A DNA stretch of 39,114 bases from Phycisphaerales bacterium (GCA_017642965.1 JAEPOJ010000017.1:39764-78877), one strand, 5' to 3'; positions 1 to 9,564 are shown, counted from the stretch's first letter. Translations and numbers: made by a program. The notes: generated from the sequence alone by a model not told the origin.

Positions 1-396
1 CACCAGCGTGCCGTCGATCGAGTACAGGTACGCCCCATCGCTGAAGCTCCCCTGCTCAATCCCGATCAGCCCGTTGCGCAGATCAATGGTGGGGGACCAG
101 AACGGATCACCGCCCCCGTTGCCCGTCACGATGATCCCGCCATCTCCATCACGACCATAGAAGATCCCCTCCTGCCCACCCAGGATCGCCCGGATCGCCA
201 CCCCGCCGTCCTCATCGATCGACACATACTGCGACGAGAGCGAAGACGGATAAGGCAGGTTGTACCCGGGGATCGCCGAATCCAGCGTCGAACGCGCCTG
301 CAGCTGAATATCCCACTCCTGCGGCACACCGCACAGCGCCTGGCCAGCGCAGAGGGACAAAGCACCAAGAACGAGCATGCGGGAAGAACAAATCAT
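1..396 (-). CDS. Secreted protein of unknown function, 5' part only
   Basis: The frame is open from an ATG at 396 to the left edge (132 codons), so the C-terminus lies outside the window. The first 23 or so residues form a signal peptide (MICSSRMLVLGALSLCAG..., hydrophobic core, then small residues), which predicts export. After it come short stretches rich in Gly, Asp and Ser with repeated phrases such as SIDEDGG, RDGDGG and TGNGGG. That pattern fits a beta-propeller or beta-strand repeat protein of the kind common among planctomycete exported proteins, but I do not recognise a family. A GGAG ribosome-binding site lies about 8 bases upstream of the ATG. The gene is divergent from the 660-2982 operon, across a 263-base gap. 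Confidence 0.7.
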   Translation of the reverse strand, partial: MICSSRMLVLGALSLCAGQALCGVPQEWDIQLQARSTLDSAIPGYNLPYPSSLSSQYVSIDEDGGVAIRAILGGQEGIFYGRDGDGGIIVTGNGGGDPFWSPTIDLRNGLIGIEQGSFSDGAYLYSIDGTLV

Positions 397-586
397 GTTG
401 AAACTCCATTGAGAAAACTTCAGATCCTGCCGAGAGCATACAGCACTCTGTCGACATTGAAAACCCAGAAGTGGGGTATGTGCTACCAAATTAAGGGGAT
501 TCATGGGCCAGTGCGACGCAAGCGGGTGACGCATGAGCCACAAGCCTGTGTGATATTTCAACACACCACGAGTTGCATAAAGAAGC

Positions 587-616
587 TTGACGATGTGATA
601 TTGATTTTGGTATATT
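587..616 (+). promoter_or_regulatory. Candidate sigma-70-type promoter for the protease lipoprotein operon
   Basis: TTGACG at 587-592 and TATATT at 611-616 are separated by 18 bases, a near-consensus housekeeping promoter. It lies in an AT-rich stretch about 45 bases upstream of the ATG at 660. Expected transcription start is near 623. It was read by eye only. Confidence 0.5.
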
Positions 617-659
617 CACCCTGTGCGACCGTTCTGGTGCTGCACTTGGGGACATATAA

Positions 660-1631
660 ATGAACAAAATCAGAAGCACGGATCATTGCTGTCATCTCGC
701 GCGATTGACGCTGTGCTCACTCGTTTCACTCGTATTTTTGCAAGGGTGCGGCGGCCAGCCAAGAACAGATGACCTCCTCGGTCACGACCCGCGTTTCGGA
801 GAGACGTCGCCAACCCTCATCGTGTCGGACATCGACGATGAGTCTTGGAATGCCAAGCTGGCGAGCAGCGATGCTGACTGGCATCAGCAGAAGAAGCCGG
901 ACTACTGCTGGGCAGCGTGCACACAGAGTGTGATGAGTCTGCAGGGCCACGACGATATCCCAACCCAGCCCGAGCTGTGGGAGAAGTTCGCTTCCAATCC
1001 AATGTTCAAAGAGCACCCGGACGCCGCAACCTTCGAGGAGATCTGTTTCGCGCTCGTGCCCGAATACCAGACCGACATGTCCGCCTACTACGTGGTCGAC
1101 ACGGAATCGACCCGGGTCAACGACATGGTGCGCGCGCTCGCATCGGGCGAACCCGTCATTGTCGGCCTGCTCAGCGGCGGCGTGTTCGGTGGATCGGGTC
1201 ACGCCTACGTGCTCCACGCCATGGATTTCACAGAATCCGAAGATACCGGCGCAAGCAAGGGCGACCTCGTGCGCGGCGGCGCAAAGGTGGTTCGAGGCGT
1301 CAAGGGCTTTTTCTCCGGCAAAAATGAACAGGCGGAATCCAAACCATTGGAATCAAAGGACAACACATACACCGCGACGCGGCTCTACCTCTTCGATCCC
1401 AATAAGCCGGTCCCCGACGCCCCCGAGTATGGCGGCGGCATGAAGGAAAAGAGCATCGATGAGATAACCGATTCCTTCGGCTTTGCACTCTCGCCGGTTA
1501 TCGCACAGCGGTATCTCGAATGGCGCACACGCTGGCTCAGAACCCACGACCAGGGTCCCGGGATCTACGTCGTCAACCCGGCCGACAGGGACGGGAAGCC
1601 GCTCAGTATCAAATCAGTCAACGATCTGTAA
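660..1631 (+). CDS. Papain-like (C39/AvrRpt2-type) cysteine protease lipoprotein
   Basis: The 323-residue protein starts with a lipoprotein signal: basic residues, a hydrophobic core, then lipobox LQGC with Cys30 as the expected lipidated residue. The core matches the papain-like fold used by bacterial C39-like and AvrRpt2-like peptidases. Gln76/77 may form the oxyanion hole, Cys83 in DYCWAAC is the expected nucleophile, His181 in GSGHAYVLHAMDF the general base, and Asp246 in LFDPNKP the probable third residue. An insert at about 192-238 is Gly/Lys-rich and low in complexity. The order Q-C-H-D and the CWAAC motif are seen; the peptidase assignment is family inference. The enzyme is probably anchored on the periplasmic face of a membrane. 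GGGGA lies about 7 bases before the ATG. It is the first gene of an apparent three-gene operon with two other envelope proteins. Substrate unknown. Confidence 0.75.
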   Translation: MNKIRSTDHCCHLARLTLCSLVSLVFLQGCGGQPRTDDLLGHDPRFGETSPTLIVSDIDDESWNAKLASSDADWHQQKKPDYCWAACTQSVMSLQGHDDIPTQPELWEKFASNPMFKEHPDAATFEEICFALVPEYQTDMSAYYVVDTESTRVNDMVRALASGEPVIVGLLSGGVFGGSGHAYVLHAMDFTESEDTGASKGDLVRGGAKVVRGVKGFFSGKNEQAESKPLESKDNTYTATRLYLFDPNKPVPDAPEYGGGMKEKSIDEITDSFGFALSPVIAQRYLEWRTRWLRTHDQGPGIYVVNPADRDGKPLSIKSVNDL

Positions 1632-1680
1632 CACACAGAGGATCATTTCTCACGATCAAATCATCAGAGGGGACGCCGCC

Positions 1681-2046
1681 ATGGATCACAAAGCTCGCAT
1701 TCATCAAACCGGCCTGGCACTCATATCGGCGGTAGCACTCTGCACATCATTACCCGGGTGCGGTGGGCCCGGATACGGCACACCAACTACAAATCTCAGC
1801 GTGTTACTCAGCCCCGGCGTCGGCACGGTCTACATGATTCCGATGCCTGTCTGGGAGAAGCACGGCCGTGCCATGCTCACCGATGAAGAGAAGATGGACA
1901 CGTGGCGTGTCGGGCCATCACCCGCAAGCGCCCGGCCGATGGTCGATAAGCCATACGTGTTTATCGCGGAACACGACGGTGGTTTTACTGACCCGGTCAT
2001 CAAGACCATCACGCGGAAAGACAAATCACTCAAGATCACACACTGA
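1681..2046 (+). CDS. Small lipoprotein of unknown function
   Basis: The protein has 121 residues from the ATG at 1681. The frame is open further upstream, but that part overlaps the protease gene, and the ATG at 1681 is preceded by AGGGG and starts a clear signal peptide. The lipobox is LPGC, with the Cys near residue 24. The mature part is short with no recognised domain; it contains SVLLSPGVGTVYMIP and ends in basic KDKSLKITH. It lies 49 bases after the protease gene and 3 bases before the next gene, so the three are probably co-transcribed. A partner role in the envelope is inferred from position only. Confidence 0.7.
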   Translation: MDHKARIHQTGLALISAVALCTSLPGCGGPGYGTPTTNLSVLLSPGVGTVYMIPMPVWEKHGRAMLTDEEKMDTWRVGPSPASARPMVDKPYVFIAEHDGGFTDPVIKTITRKDKSLKITH

Positions 2047-2049
2047 CCG

Positions 2050-2982
2050 ATGAACGAACCCATCAACTCCGAGCAGAACCTCGTCTCGTTGTATGACGCG
2101 AAGCGGCTTCGGGTTCGCCTGCGCAAGCTCGGTCGATGGGCGTGGGACACCTTGCGCCATCTCTGGTGGATCTTCATACGGCGTGGTTACATCGCCATCG
2201 CGCTCGGTGTTTTGCTGGTCAAAGGAACTCTCGAGATCGTGTGGGGGTCGATCCCACAAATGCCCGGAAAGCTCGCCGAGAGCGCACTCATCATGACCGT
2301 CATCATCTCGATGTTCATGTACCGTCAGACAGTCTCCCTCATCAGCCTCCGTGTCCTCAGAATGCAGGACAGACGAGCCACCGCAGCACTCAGCCCATCA
2401 GCTCTCGGGGCCGGCCCCTCTCCAGAGACACAAGACGCCGTCGAGTCACACTGGAGGACCCGGAAGGCCATGCTCTGGATCGTGCTCTCCGCGTTCATCC
2501 TCTCGCTCTACCTGTTCCTCTACCAAGCAACAGTCCGCGAAGCAAACATCTCCCACCCGACCACCGGCGAAGAAATCCAGCAAGCGGTCGTGGTGCCACC
2601 AGAGTTCATGCGCCCCGAACCCATCCGAGCCGATATCCAAAAAAGAATAGATGATGGTCTCGAGCATGAAGCGCTCGACTACTCACTCAGCTACAACGGC
2701 GGGCTCTACGCATACACCGTGCCCAATCAGTATCCATTACGCATCTATGCGATCGTCGTCCCGCTCAACGCGCTCTTCATCCTCTTCTGCGTCACGCTGA
2801 CCCGCTCGCTCGCCTTCGCCTTCGCGCCAACGATGAAACCAAGCAGGGCTGCGTCTGAGAGCAAGGCCGAAGCACCCAACACGAAGACCGCGTCATCGGT
2901 TGAGCACAAAGGGGCGCCCACGGGATCAGACATCGGCGTTGAAATACTCGACACCCTCGAAGACGTGAAAAGCATGTTCTGA
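2050..2982 (+). CDS. Four-helix membrane protein of unknown function
   Basis: The 310-residue protein has a basic amphipathic N-terminus (about 18-35) and four hydrophobic segments at roughly 47-66, 79-99, 141-160 and 230-253. The long loop between helices 3 and 4 (about 161-229) contains Pro/Glu-rich sequence. The C-terminal 55 residues are hydrophilic. No family is recognised. The ATG follows the stop of the small lipoprotein by 3 bases, indicating translational coupling and a joint function with the protease lipoprotein and the small lipoprotein. It converges on rho, with 63 bases between the stop codons and no obvious terminator. Confidence 0.75.
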   Translation: MNEPINSEQNLVSLYDAKRLRVRLRKLGRWAWDTLRHLWWIFIRRGYIAIALGVLLVKGTLEIVWGSIPQMPGKLAESALIMTVIISMFMYRQTVSLISLRVLRMQDRRATAALSPSALGAGPSPETQDAVESHWRTRKAMLWIVLSAFILSLYLFLYQATVREANISHPTTGEEIQQAVVVPPEFMRPEPIRADIQKRIDDGLEHEALDYSLSYNGGLYAYTVPNQYPLRIYAIVVPLNALFILFCVTLTRSLAFAFAPTMKPSRAASESKAEAPNTKTASSVEHKGAPTGSDIGVEILDTLEDVKSMF

Positions 2983-3045
2983 TGCCCTCGTCGCGCCAGT
3001 CGCGGCCACGCTTCATGAAAAGCTCACCAACGCTCGACCCGCACA

Positions 3046-4260
3046 TCACCCGCCCGCCAACGCCTCGTTCGTCTCAAACCGCTGCAGCGCCGCCAGCAGC
3101 TGCTCCACCTGCTGCGGCGGGGGCATGTTCAGCATCCGACGACGCAGCGCCGTGATCGTCTGCAGCGGCTTCTCCTCAATCAACAGGTCCTCTTTCCGAG
3201 TCCCGCTGGCCGCGAGGTTGATCGCCGGGAACAGCCGCTTCTCCGCGATCCGACGATCGAGGATCAGCTCCATGTTGCCCGTGCCCTTGAACTCTTCGAA
3301 GATCACCTGGTCGCCCTGACTCCCCGTGTCCACCAGGCACGTCGCGATAATCGTCAGCGACCCGCCTTCCTCGGTGTTGCGGGCCGCGCCGAAGATCTGC
3401 TTGGGGATCTCCAGCGCCCGGCTGTCGATCCCGCCGGACATCGTCCGCCCAGAGTTCGCGTGCTTGCCAGAGCGGTTGAACGCCCGCCCAAGTCGCGTCA
3501 GCGAGTCGAGCACGATGAACACGTGCTCGCCGTTCTCCACCATCATCTTCGCCTTATCCAGCGTCTGCGTCGAGAGCTGGATGTGCCGCTCAAGCTCGTG
3601 ATCATTGCTCGACGCATAGATCTCGATCTGATCCTGCTTCCACGGCTTGTCCCACGCCTCTTTCCCCTCGCGCTGCGCCAGGTTCCCCAGGAAGCTCCGC
3701 GTGAAGTCCGTGACCTCCTCAGGGCGCTCGTCGATCAGCAACGCCATCACGTGCACGTCCGGATGATTCCGAAGCACCGCCTCCGTGATGTTCTTGAGCA
3801 GCGTCGTCTTCCCCGCCTTGGGCGGCGAAACAATCAAACCACGCTGCCCATACCCGATCGGGCAGAACAGATCGATCAGGCGGCACGCCGGCGGGCACCC
3901 CGGGAACTCCAGCGTCATGCACGGCTGCGGGTCGATGCTCGTCAGGTCCGCGAACGTCTTGCGGTCGGCGAACGCCTCCGGGCTCATCCCCTCGATCTCG
4001 ATAAAACGCTCAACAACCGGCCTCGCCTCACGAGGCTTGCTCGGGCCCTTGCCCTTGCGACGCCGACGACGCGGCTTCTTCTGCACAACCTCAACCTCAA
4101 CCCGCAGCCCATCACGCAACGGGAGCGACTCCCCGAAATGAACGGGGACGAACGGGTCGTCGGGGGATTCCACGATCTTGGAGCTGTCCGAAACCTGCCG
4201 GACACGCCCCTCCGATCGCTGCGGCCACTCCAGGATGCCGGTAAGCGTATTCGGGGTCAT
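3046..4260 (-). CDS. rho: Transcription termination factor Rho, short N-terminus
   Basis: The hexameric RNA-dependent ATPase/helicase that ends transcription. The ATPase core is intact: Walker [10 protein letters not shown] at 145-153, catalytic-Glu region [11 protein letters not shown] near 176-186, Walker [16 protein letters not shown] at 247-261, and R-loop/secondary RNA site [10 protein letters not shown] at 323-332, followed by SGTRKEDLL. At 404 residues it lacks the N-terminal Rho_N helix bundle found in most Rho proteins. The RNA-binding cold-shock domain is reduced to about residues 5-60 and diverged. A basic linker with RRRRR (64-68) follows and could add RNA contacts. Relative to the E. 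coli protein there are extra residues around 190-215 (after the catalytic Glu loop) and around 265-275. No clear ribosome-binding site precedes the ATG. Divergent from the PTS gene. Confidence 0.95.
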   Translation of the reverse strand: MTPNTLTGILEWPQRSEGRVRQVSDSSKIVESPDDPFVPVHFGESLPLRDGLRVEVEVVQKKPRRRRRKGKGPSKPREARPVVERFIEIEGMSPEAFADRKTFADLTSIDPQPCMTLEFPGCPPACRLIDLFCPIGYGQRGLIVSPPKAGKTTLLKNITEAVLRNHPDVHVMALLIDERPEEVTDFTRSFLGNLAQREGKEAWDKPWKQDQIEIYASSNDHELERHIQLSTQTLDKAKMMVENGEHVFIVLDSLTRLGRAFNRSGKHANSGRTMSGGIDSRALEIPKQIFGAARNTEEGGSLTIIATCLVDTGSQGDQVIFEEFKGTGNMELILDRRIAEKRLFPAINLAASGTRKEDLLIEEKPLQTITALRRRMLNMPPPQQVEQLLAALQRFETNEALAGG

Positions 4261-4525
4261 ATGTGCTTTGTGTGTGCAGCCGCACCGAGCGTGGTACGCA
4301 CAACCGAGACGGATGCAGGGGTCAATCGGGCCCGGTCGGTACGCCTATGCGTGCACAACGACCGGACGGCCTGATGCATAAATAGTATGCATCCCAACCA
4401 CGCAGGGCCATTTCACACAATCCGCACCCTCCGCAGCACGCTGCCGCCCCGTGCTACCATACCCCCACAGGCCCAGAAACGTGACGGGCATCAAACAGCA
4501 GGCAAGCAAGGGACTCATCGCGCAC

Positions 4526-6286
4526 ATGCAGAAGATCAGCGGCATCGCGGTCTCACCCGGCATCGTCATCGGGAAGGTTTTCGTCATCGACGACTCCCGG
4601 TCGCTGCGGGTCGCCAAACGCGCGATCGACCCCGCCGACGCCCCCTCAGAGCTCGAACGCTTCGAGTTCGCACGCAAGGCCTCCATCAGCGAGCTCGACG
4701 AGCTCCACAAGTCCGCGGCCGCAGAAATGGGCAAGGAAGCCGCCAAAATCTTCCTCTTCCACATCGGCGTCCTCAACGACCCCTCCGTCCTCGAGCCCAT
4801 CCGCGATTCCATCCGTGAAGACCACGTCAACGCCGAGTTCGCGATCGCCTCCAACTTCCTCAAGGTCTCCAAAAAGTTCGCCGCCCACCCCGATTCGACC
4901 TTCCAGTCCAAGGTCGACGACCTCAGAGACCTCGCACACCGACTCCTGCGAGACCTCGGCTACGGCAGCAAGCAGAGCATCACCGACCTCGAAGAAGGCA
5001 CCGTCATCGTCGCCAGAGACCTCACCCCTTCCCAGACCGCCAACTTCGACCGAGACAAAGTCAGCGCCTTCGTCACCGGGCTCGGCGGATCGACCAGCCA
5101 CACCGCAATCGTCGCGGGCGCACTCTCCCTCCCCGCGGTCGTCGGGGCATCCGGCGTCATGCTCGCCGCACGCAACGGGCAGGAGGTCATCGTCGACGGC
5201 GATCGCGGAATCGTCATCTTCGAACCCGACGACTCTACACTCGCCAAATACCGACATGAGCAGATCGAAGCACGCAAGGTCTCGCTCTCGCTCTCAGAGT
5301 TCGTCAAGCTCCCCGCCATCACCGCCGACGGCGTCCGCATCAATCTCATGGGCAACATCGAGTTCCCCGACGAGATCGAGCACGTCGCCTCGCACGGCGG
5401 CCACGGCGTCGGGCTCTACCGCACCGAGTTCCTCTACCTCACCGGCACCCGCGCACCCACCGAAGAAGACCACTTCGAGGCCTACAAGCGCTGCGTGCAG
5501 CTCCTCGATGGAAAGCCCCTCACAATCCGCACCATCGACCTCGGAGCCGACAAATACACCCAGGCTCAGGAGGAGATCCCCGAACGCAACCCCTTCCTCG
5601 GGCTCCGCTCCATCCGCTACTCGCTCAAAAACCAGAAAATGTTCCGCACCCAGCTCCGCGCCATCCTCCGAGCCAGCGCACTGGGACCCGTCAAAATCAT
5701 GTTCCCACTCGTCACCAACATCGCCGAGCTCCGATCCGGCAAGTACTTCCTCAGGGAGGAAATGGAGGAACTCGACGAGCGGGGCGAGAAATACGACCCC
5801 GATATAGAGGTCGGGATGATGGTCGAGGTCCCCGCCGCGGCCCTCATGGCGACCGCTTTCGCCCGAGAAGTCGACTTTTTTTCCATCGGAACCAATGACT
5901 TGGTGCAGTACACCCTCGCCGTGGACCGAACAAATGAACGGGTCGCGTCCATGTACACACCCATCCACCCGGCCGTGCTCAAGCTCATCCGGGACGTCAC
6001 ACGAGCAGGACGAAGAAACGACGTCCCAGTCTCCTGCTGCGGCCAATCCGCCGCAGACCCCGCATTTGCCGCGTTGCTGCTCGGGCTCGGCGTGCGTACC
6101 ATCTCCGCGACGGCGTCCTCGCTGCCGATGCTCAAAAAGACCATCCGCAGCCTCACCGTCCCCCAATGCGAGCGGATCGTTAAAAAGGCGATCAGCTTCG
6201 ATTCAGAGGCCGAGGCAAGCAGCTACGTGCTCAATCGGCTGAGAAAACGAGTCCCCGAGGTGTTCGACGGGCGTCCCGTCGGATAA
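4526..6286 (+). CDS. ptsI: Phosphoenolpyruvate-protein phosphotransferase (PTS enzyme I)
   Basis: Transfers phosphate from PEP to HPr at the head of the phosphotransferase system; cytoplasmic. With the ATG at 4526 the protein has 586 residues and begins with the family's usual MQKISGIAVSPG; the frame is open 25 codons further upstream, but that part lacks family character. Order: N-terminal HPr-binding domain, phospho-histidine domain with His192 in GGSTSHTAIVAGAL, then the PEP-binding barrel with GVGLYRTEFLYL, LGADKYTQ, NPFLGLRSIRYSL, KIMFPLV and IGTNDLVQYTLAVDR. The last active-site loop reads SCCGQSAAD where E. coli has MCGELAGD: the proton-donor Cys is kept, the following Glu is Gln. There is no GAF domain, so it is PtsI-like rather than PtsP-like. 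HPr and enzyme II genes are not in the window, so a regulatory PTS is possible. Confidence 0.93.
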   Translation: MQKISGIAVSPGIVIGKVFVIDDSRSLRVAKRAIDPADAPSELERFEFARKASISELDELHKSAAAEMGKEAAKIFLFHIGVLNDPSVLEPIRDSIREDHVNAEFAIASNFLKVSKKFAAHPDSTFQSKVDDLRDLAHRLLRDLGYGSKQSITDLEEGTVIVARDLTPSQTANFDRDKVSAFVTGLGGSTSHTAIVAGALSLPAVVGASGVMLAARNGQEVIVDGDRGIVIFEPDDSTLAKYRHEQIEARKVSLSLSEFVKLPAITADGVRINLMGNIEFPDEIEHVASHGGHGVGLYRTEFLYLTGTRAPTEEDHFEAYKRCVQLLDGKPLTIRTIDLGADKYTQAQEEIPERNPFLGLRSIRYSLKNQKMFRTQLRAILRASALGPVKIMFPLVTNIAELRSGKYFLREEMEELDERGEKYDPDIEVGMMVEVPAAALMATAFAREVDFFSIGTNDLVQYTLAVDRTNERVASMYTPIHPAVLKLIRDVTRAGRRNDVPVSCCGQSAADPAFAALLLGLGVRTISATASSLPMLKKTIRSLTVPQCERIVKKAISFDSEAEASSYVLNRLRKRVPEVFDGRPVG

Positions 6287-6675
6287 ACCCGCATCGCGGG
6301 CCCCCAGCTGCGCGAACAGTCGCGAGCTGAGCCAGGTGCGAGTCCTCGGCCCAAACCACGAGCAGCCGCCCGATCACTGCACAACGCAGTCACAGGGCAA
6401 GGCCGCCACGTGTTCCCGAGCCCCCCGCCTAAATCCGGTGGGGCACCCAGGCACGTTCAGCCAGCAGGCCGACGCGCACAAGGGCAGGGTTCATCAATGG
6501 CCGCTGCACATCCCTCAGCGAGCGACGCGTGCACACGCCCCGCAACGCAACCAGTCCGCATCCGAGTCGCGCACCTATACCCGCGCCCCTCACACGTGCC
6601 ATCCCGCGCGTGCAGGACTGTCTGTGGAACACGGCAAACGCAAACCAAGCCCGCTGACCCACACAAGGTCAGATC
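6287..6675 (+). ncRNA. Structured leader of rne, or terminator region plus leader (candidate)
   Basis: A 389-base gap without a credible gene but with several hairpins. CCCGC/GCGGG around a 3-base loop follows the ptsI stop immediately (6289-6301). A strong stem at 6305-6329 pairs CAGCT with AGCTG and CGCGA with TCGCG around ACAG, with one bulged G. Another at 6423-6443 pairs CCCCGCC with GGTGGGG around TAAATCC. No run of T follows, so they are not clear intrinsic terminators. RNase E genes are often autoregulated through their 5' leader in other bacteria; whether that applies here is inference. It matches no RNA family I recognise. Confidence 0.35.
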
Positions 6676-9564
6676 ATGACAGACGAACCCAAGAACACAA
6701 ACGACACCACCAACGAAGATACAAACGCGTCCGAAACACAGGCCAGCGCCGAACCCAAGACCACGAACAAGACAACCAAGAAGAAAACGACGCGCAAAAA
6801 GTCAACGACAAAGAAGACCGCCGCGAAGAAGACAACCAAGAAAAAGGCGGCCGCGAAGAAGACCACCAAAAAGTCCACGCGCAAGAAAACCACCAAGAAG
6901 GCCGACGCCGAGCAGAGCGATGACGCCGCCGACGCCGCCGACACCGAGGACTCCACCCAGGAGACCAAGCAAGAGCAGCAAGAGCAGCCCGCGCCCGAGG
7001 CCAGCGACCCGCAAGCAAGCGAGAGCGCCGACGACGACAACGAAGACGCTGATCCCAGCGACGACAAGAAGCCCGCGTCCCGCAGCAAGACCACAAAGAA
7101 GAAGTCCTCACGCCGCTCCACCAAGAAGTCCGCGTCCAAGTCCAGCGACAGCGCGTCACCCAAGTCCGACAAGCCGGTCCGCAACCAGATGATCGTCAAC
7201 TACGTGCCCGGCGAAGAGTGCCGCATCGCGATGATCGAGGACGGCAAGCTCGAAGAACTCATGGTCGAGCCAACCGACAAGGTCTCACGCGTCGGCAACA
7301 TCTACGTCGGCCGCGTCGCCAACATCGAGCCCGCCATTCAGGCCGCATTCGTCGACTTCGGCACCGAGGAGAACGGCTTCCTCCACATCTCCGACCTGCA
7401 CCCGCAGTACTTCGCCAAGGGCGACGACAAAACCGAACGCGTGGGCAAGAAGACCCCACGCAAGAGCCGCCCGCCCATCCAGGACTGCCTCAAAAAGGGA
7501 CAGGAGATCATCGTTCAGGTCCTCAAGGAGGGCGTCGGCACCAAGGGACCGACCCTCACAAGCTACCTCTCCATCCCCGGCCGATTCCTCGTCATGATGC
7601 CCGGCATGGACAAGGTCGGCGTCTCCCGCAAGGAAGAAGACGACGACAAGCGCAAGGCCGCCAAGCAGATCCTCTCACAGCTCGACCTCCCCGAGGGGTT
7701 CGGCTTCATCCTCCGCACCGCCGGCTTCGACCGCACCAAGGCCGAGCTCAAGCGCGACCTCTCCTACCTCGCACGCCTATGGAAGGACATGGAGACCCGC
7801 CGCAAGAAGGGCAAGAAGCCGCGACTCCTCTACACCGAGTCCGACCTGCTCGTCCGCTCCATCCGCGACCTCCTCAGCTCCGAGGTCGACCGCGTCGTCA
7901 TCGACTCCGAGCCCGCCCTCAAGCGCGTCGCACGATTCATCAAGATCGCTGCGCCACGCTCCGGCGCCAAGCTCTCGCACTACAAGGGCGAGCTGCCCAT
8001 CTTCCACGCGTTCGGGCTCGAATCACAGATCAACGAGATCCACGCCCGCGAGGTCATGCTCCCATCCGGCGGCCGCCTGGTCATCGACCAGACCGAGGCG
8101 CTCGTCGCCATCGACGTCAACTCCGGCCGCTCCCGCGCCGCACGAGATGCCGAGACCAACGCCTTCCAGACCAACCTCGAAGCCGTCGACGCCATCTGCA
8201 GACAGCTCCGCCTCCGAGACATGGGCGGCCTCGTCGTCTGCGACATGATCGACATGCGTTTCTCATCGCACCGTAAGCAGATCGAGCAGCGATTCAACGA
8301 ACGCCTCAAGCGCGACCGCGCCAAATCCACAACCGCGCCCATCTCGCCATTCGGGCTCCTCGAGATGACCCGACAGCGCATGCGCGGCTCAATGGAGTCC
8401 CACCACTTCGCCGACTGCCCCGTCTGCCACGGACGCGGGCTCGTCAAGAAGCCCGACTCCGTCGCATCCACCGCCATCCGCGACCTCGCCGCGCTCCTCA
8501 CCCACGACAAGGTCCACCGCGCCGAGCTCGTCGTCAACCCGCGCGTCGCCAGCTCGCTGCTCTCCACCAAGCGATCAAGCCTCACACGCATCGAGCTCGT
8601 CTCCGGCAAGCTCCTCGACGTACGCGTCAGCGAGTCGCTCCCCATCGACCGCGTCGCCTTCTACGCCTACGACAAAAACAACAACGACATCGCCATCGAG
8701 AAGCTCAAGTCACCCAAAGGCCCGGACCCCGAGCCCAGCATCGTCGAATGGCGAGACGAGAGCTCGCCCGATGGCTCATGGGCCAAGGACCCGCTCGAAG
8801 AGGTCGACGAGACCACCGTCCAGAAGCTCGCCGAGGAGATCGCCAAGAAGGCCGAGCAGGCCGAGGACGCCGAACTCCCGGTCGAGGGCGATCTCGACGA
8901 GAACGAATCGTTCGATGCCCCCAAGAAAAAGCGTCGCCGTCGCCGCCGCGGCGGGCGCGGACGCTCCAAGGGCGATGCCGAAACCGCCGAGGACTCATCC
9001 GAGGACAACGCTGCCGCGAGCAGCGATGACGACGCCGACGAGAACGCATCGTCCGACGACGCCCAGAGCAGGGACGATCAGGACGAGGCCTCGGGCGACG
9101 ACCAGCCACGCAAGAAGCGCCGACGCCGTCGCCGCCGCGGCGGGCGCGGACGCTCGGGCGCCGAATCCGAGAACAGCTCCGAGAACAACGACGAACAGGA
9201 CGCCGAGTCCGATGACGACGCAAGCAGCGAAGCGTCGGACAAGGACACCGCGCCGCAAGCCGACAACGCCGATCAGGATGATCAGCAGGAGGATCAGGGC
9301 GATCAGCCCAAGCGCCGACGCCCACGCCGCCGACCCACGCCGCCGCAGAAGAAGGGTGAGGGCGAGCAGATCGCCGAGCCGAAGCTCAGCAAGAGCGACG
9401 CAAAGCCCTCACCCAAGCCCAAGCCAAAGACCGAAACCGAGACGAAGGCCAAGGCCAAGAAGGACGAGCCGCCCAAGGAGGCACCCAAGAAGCGCCGCGG
9501 CCTCTACTCCAACTCGCGCAGAACACTCTCCGCGAGCGAGCTGGCCAAACTCGGCATCGAGTAA
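6676..9564 (+). CDS. rne: Ribonuclease E/G with lysine-rich N-terminal extension and Arg-patch tail
   Basis: Endoribonuclease for mRNA decay and rRNA processing. Residues 1-170 are a low-complexity extension: Lys/Thr/Ala repeats like histone H1 tails (KKTTKKKAAAKKTTKK), an acidic segment (80-130), then a second Lys/Ser segment. The usual start of the family (MIVNYVPGEECRIAMIEDG) begins at 172, opening the S1 domain. The catalytic core has DVNSGRS at 480-486 and CDMIDM with Asp523; the 43-residue spacing equals that of the two Mg-binding Asp residues of E. coli RNase E (303 and 346). The Zn-link reads CPVC at 581-584, then HGRGLVKKPD. The C-terminal 250 residues are disordered and acidic, with two copies of a KKRRRRRRGGRGRS-type patch (about 755 and 815) and another basic block, as in RNA-binding scaffold tails. 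The ATG at 6676 keeps the extension; initiation nearer codon 172 cannot be excluded. Confidence 0.93.
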   Translation: MTDEPKNTNDTTNEDTNASETQASAEPKTTNKTTKKKTTRKKSTTKKTAAKKTTKKKAAAKKTTKKSTRKKTTKKADAEQSDDAADAADTEDSTQETKQEQQEQPAPEASDPQASESADDDNEDADPSDDKKPASRSKTTKKKSSRRSTKKSASKSSDSASPKSDKPVRNQMIVNYVPGEECRIAMIEDGKLEELMVEPTDKVSRVGNIYVGRVANIEPAIQAAFVDFGTEENGFLHISDLHPQYFAKGDDKTERVGKKTPRKSRPPIQDCLKKGQEIIVQVLKEGVGTKGPTLTSYLSIPGRFLVMMPGMDKVGVSRKEEDDDKRKAAKQILSQLDLPEGFGFILRTAGFDRTKAELKRDLSYLARLWKDMETRRKKGKKPRLLYTESDLLVRSIRDLLSSEVDRVVIDSEPALKRVARFIKIAAPRSGAKLSHYKGELPIFHAFGLESQINEIHAREVMLPSGGRLVIDQTEALVAIDVNSGRSRAARDAETNAFQTNLEAVDAICRQLRLRDMGGLVVCDMIDMRFSSHRKQIEQRFNERLKRDRAKSTTAPISPFGLLEMTRQRMRGSMESHHFADCPVCHGRGLVKKPDSVASTAIRDLAALLTHDKVHRAELVVNPRVASSLLSTKRSSLTRIELVSGKLLDVRVSESLPIDRVAFYAYDKNNNDIAIEKLKSPKGPDPEPSIVEWRDESSPDGSWAKDPLEEVDETTVQKLAEEIAKKAEQAEDAELPVEGDLDENESFDAPKKKRRRRRRGGRGRSKGDAETAEDSSEDNAAASSDDDADENASSDDAQSRDDQDEASGDDQPRKKRRRRRRRGGRGRSGAESENSSENNDEQDAESDDDASSEASDKDTAPQADNADQDDQQEDQGDQPKRRRPRRRPTPPQKKGEGEQIAEPKLSKSDAKPSPKPKPKTETETKAKAKKDEPPKEAPKKRRGLYSNSRRTLSASELAKLGIE

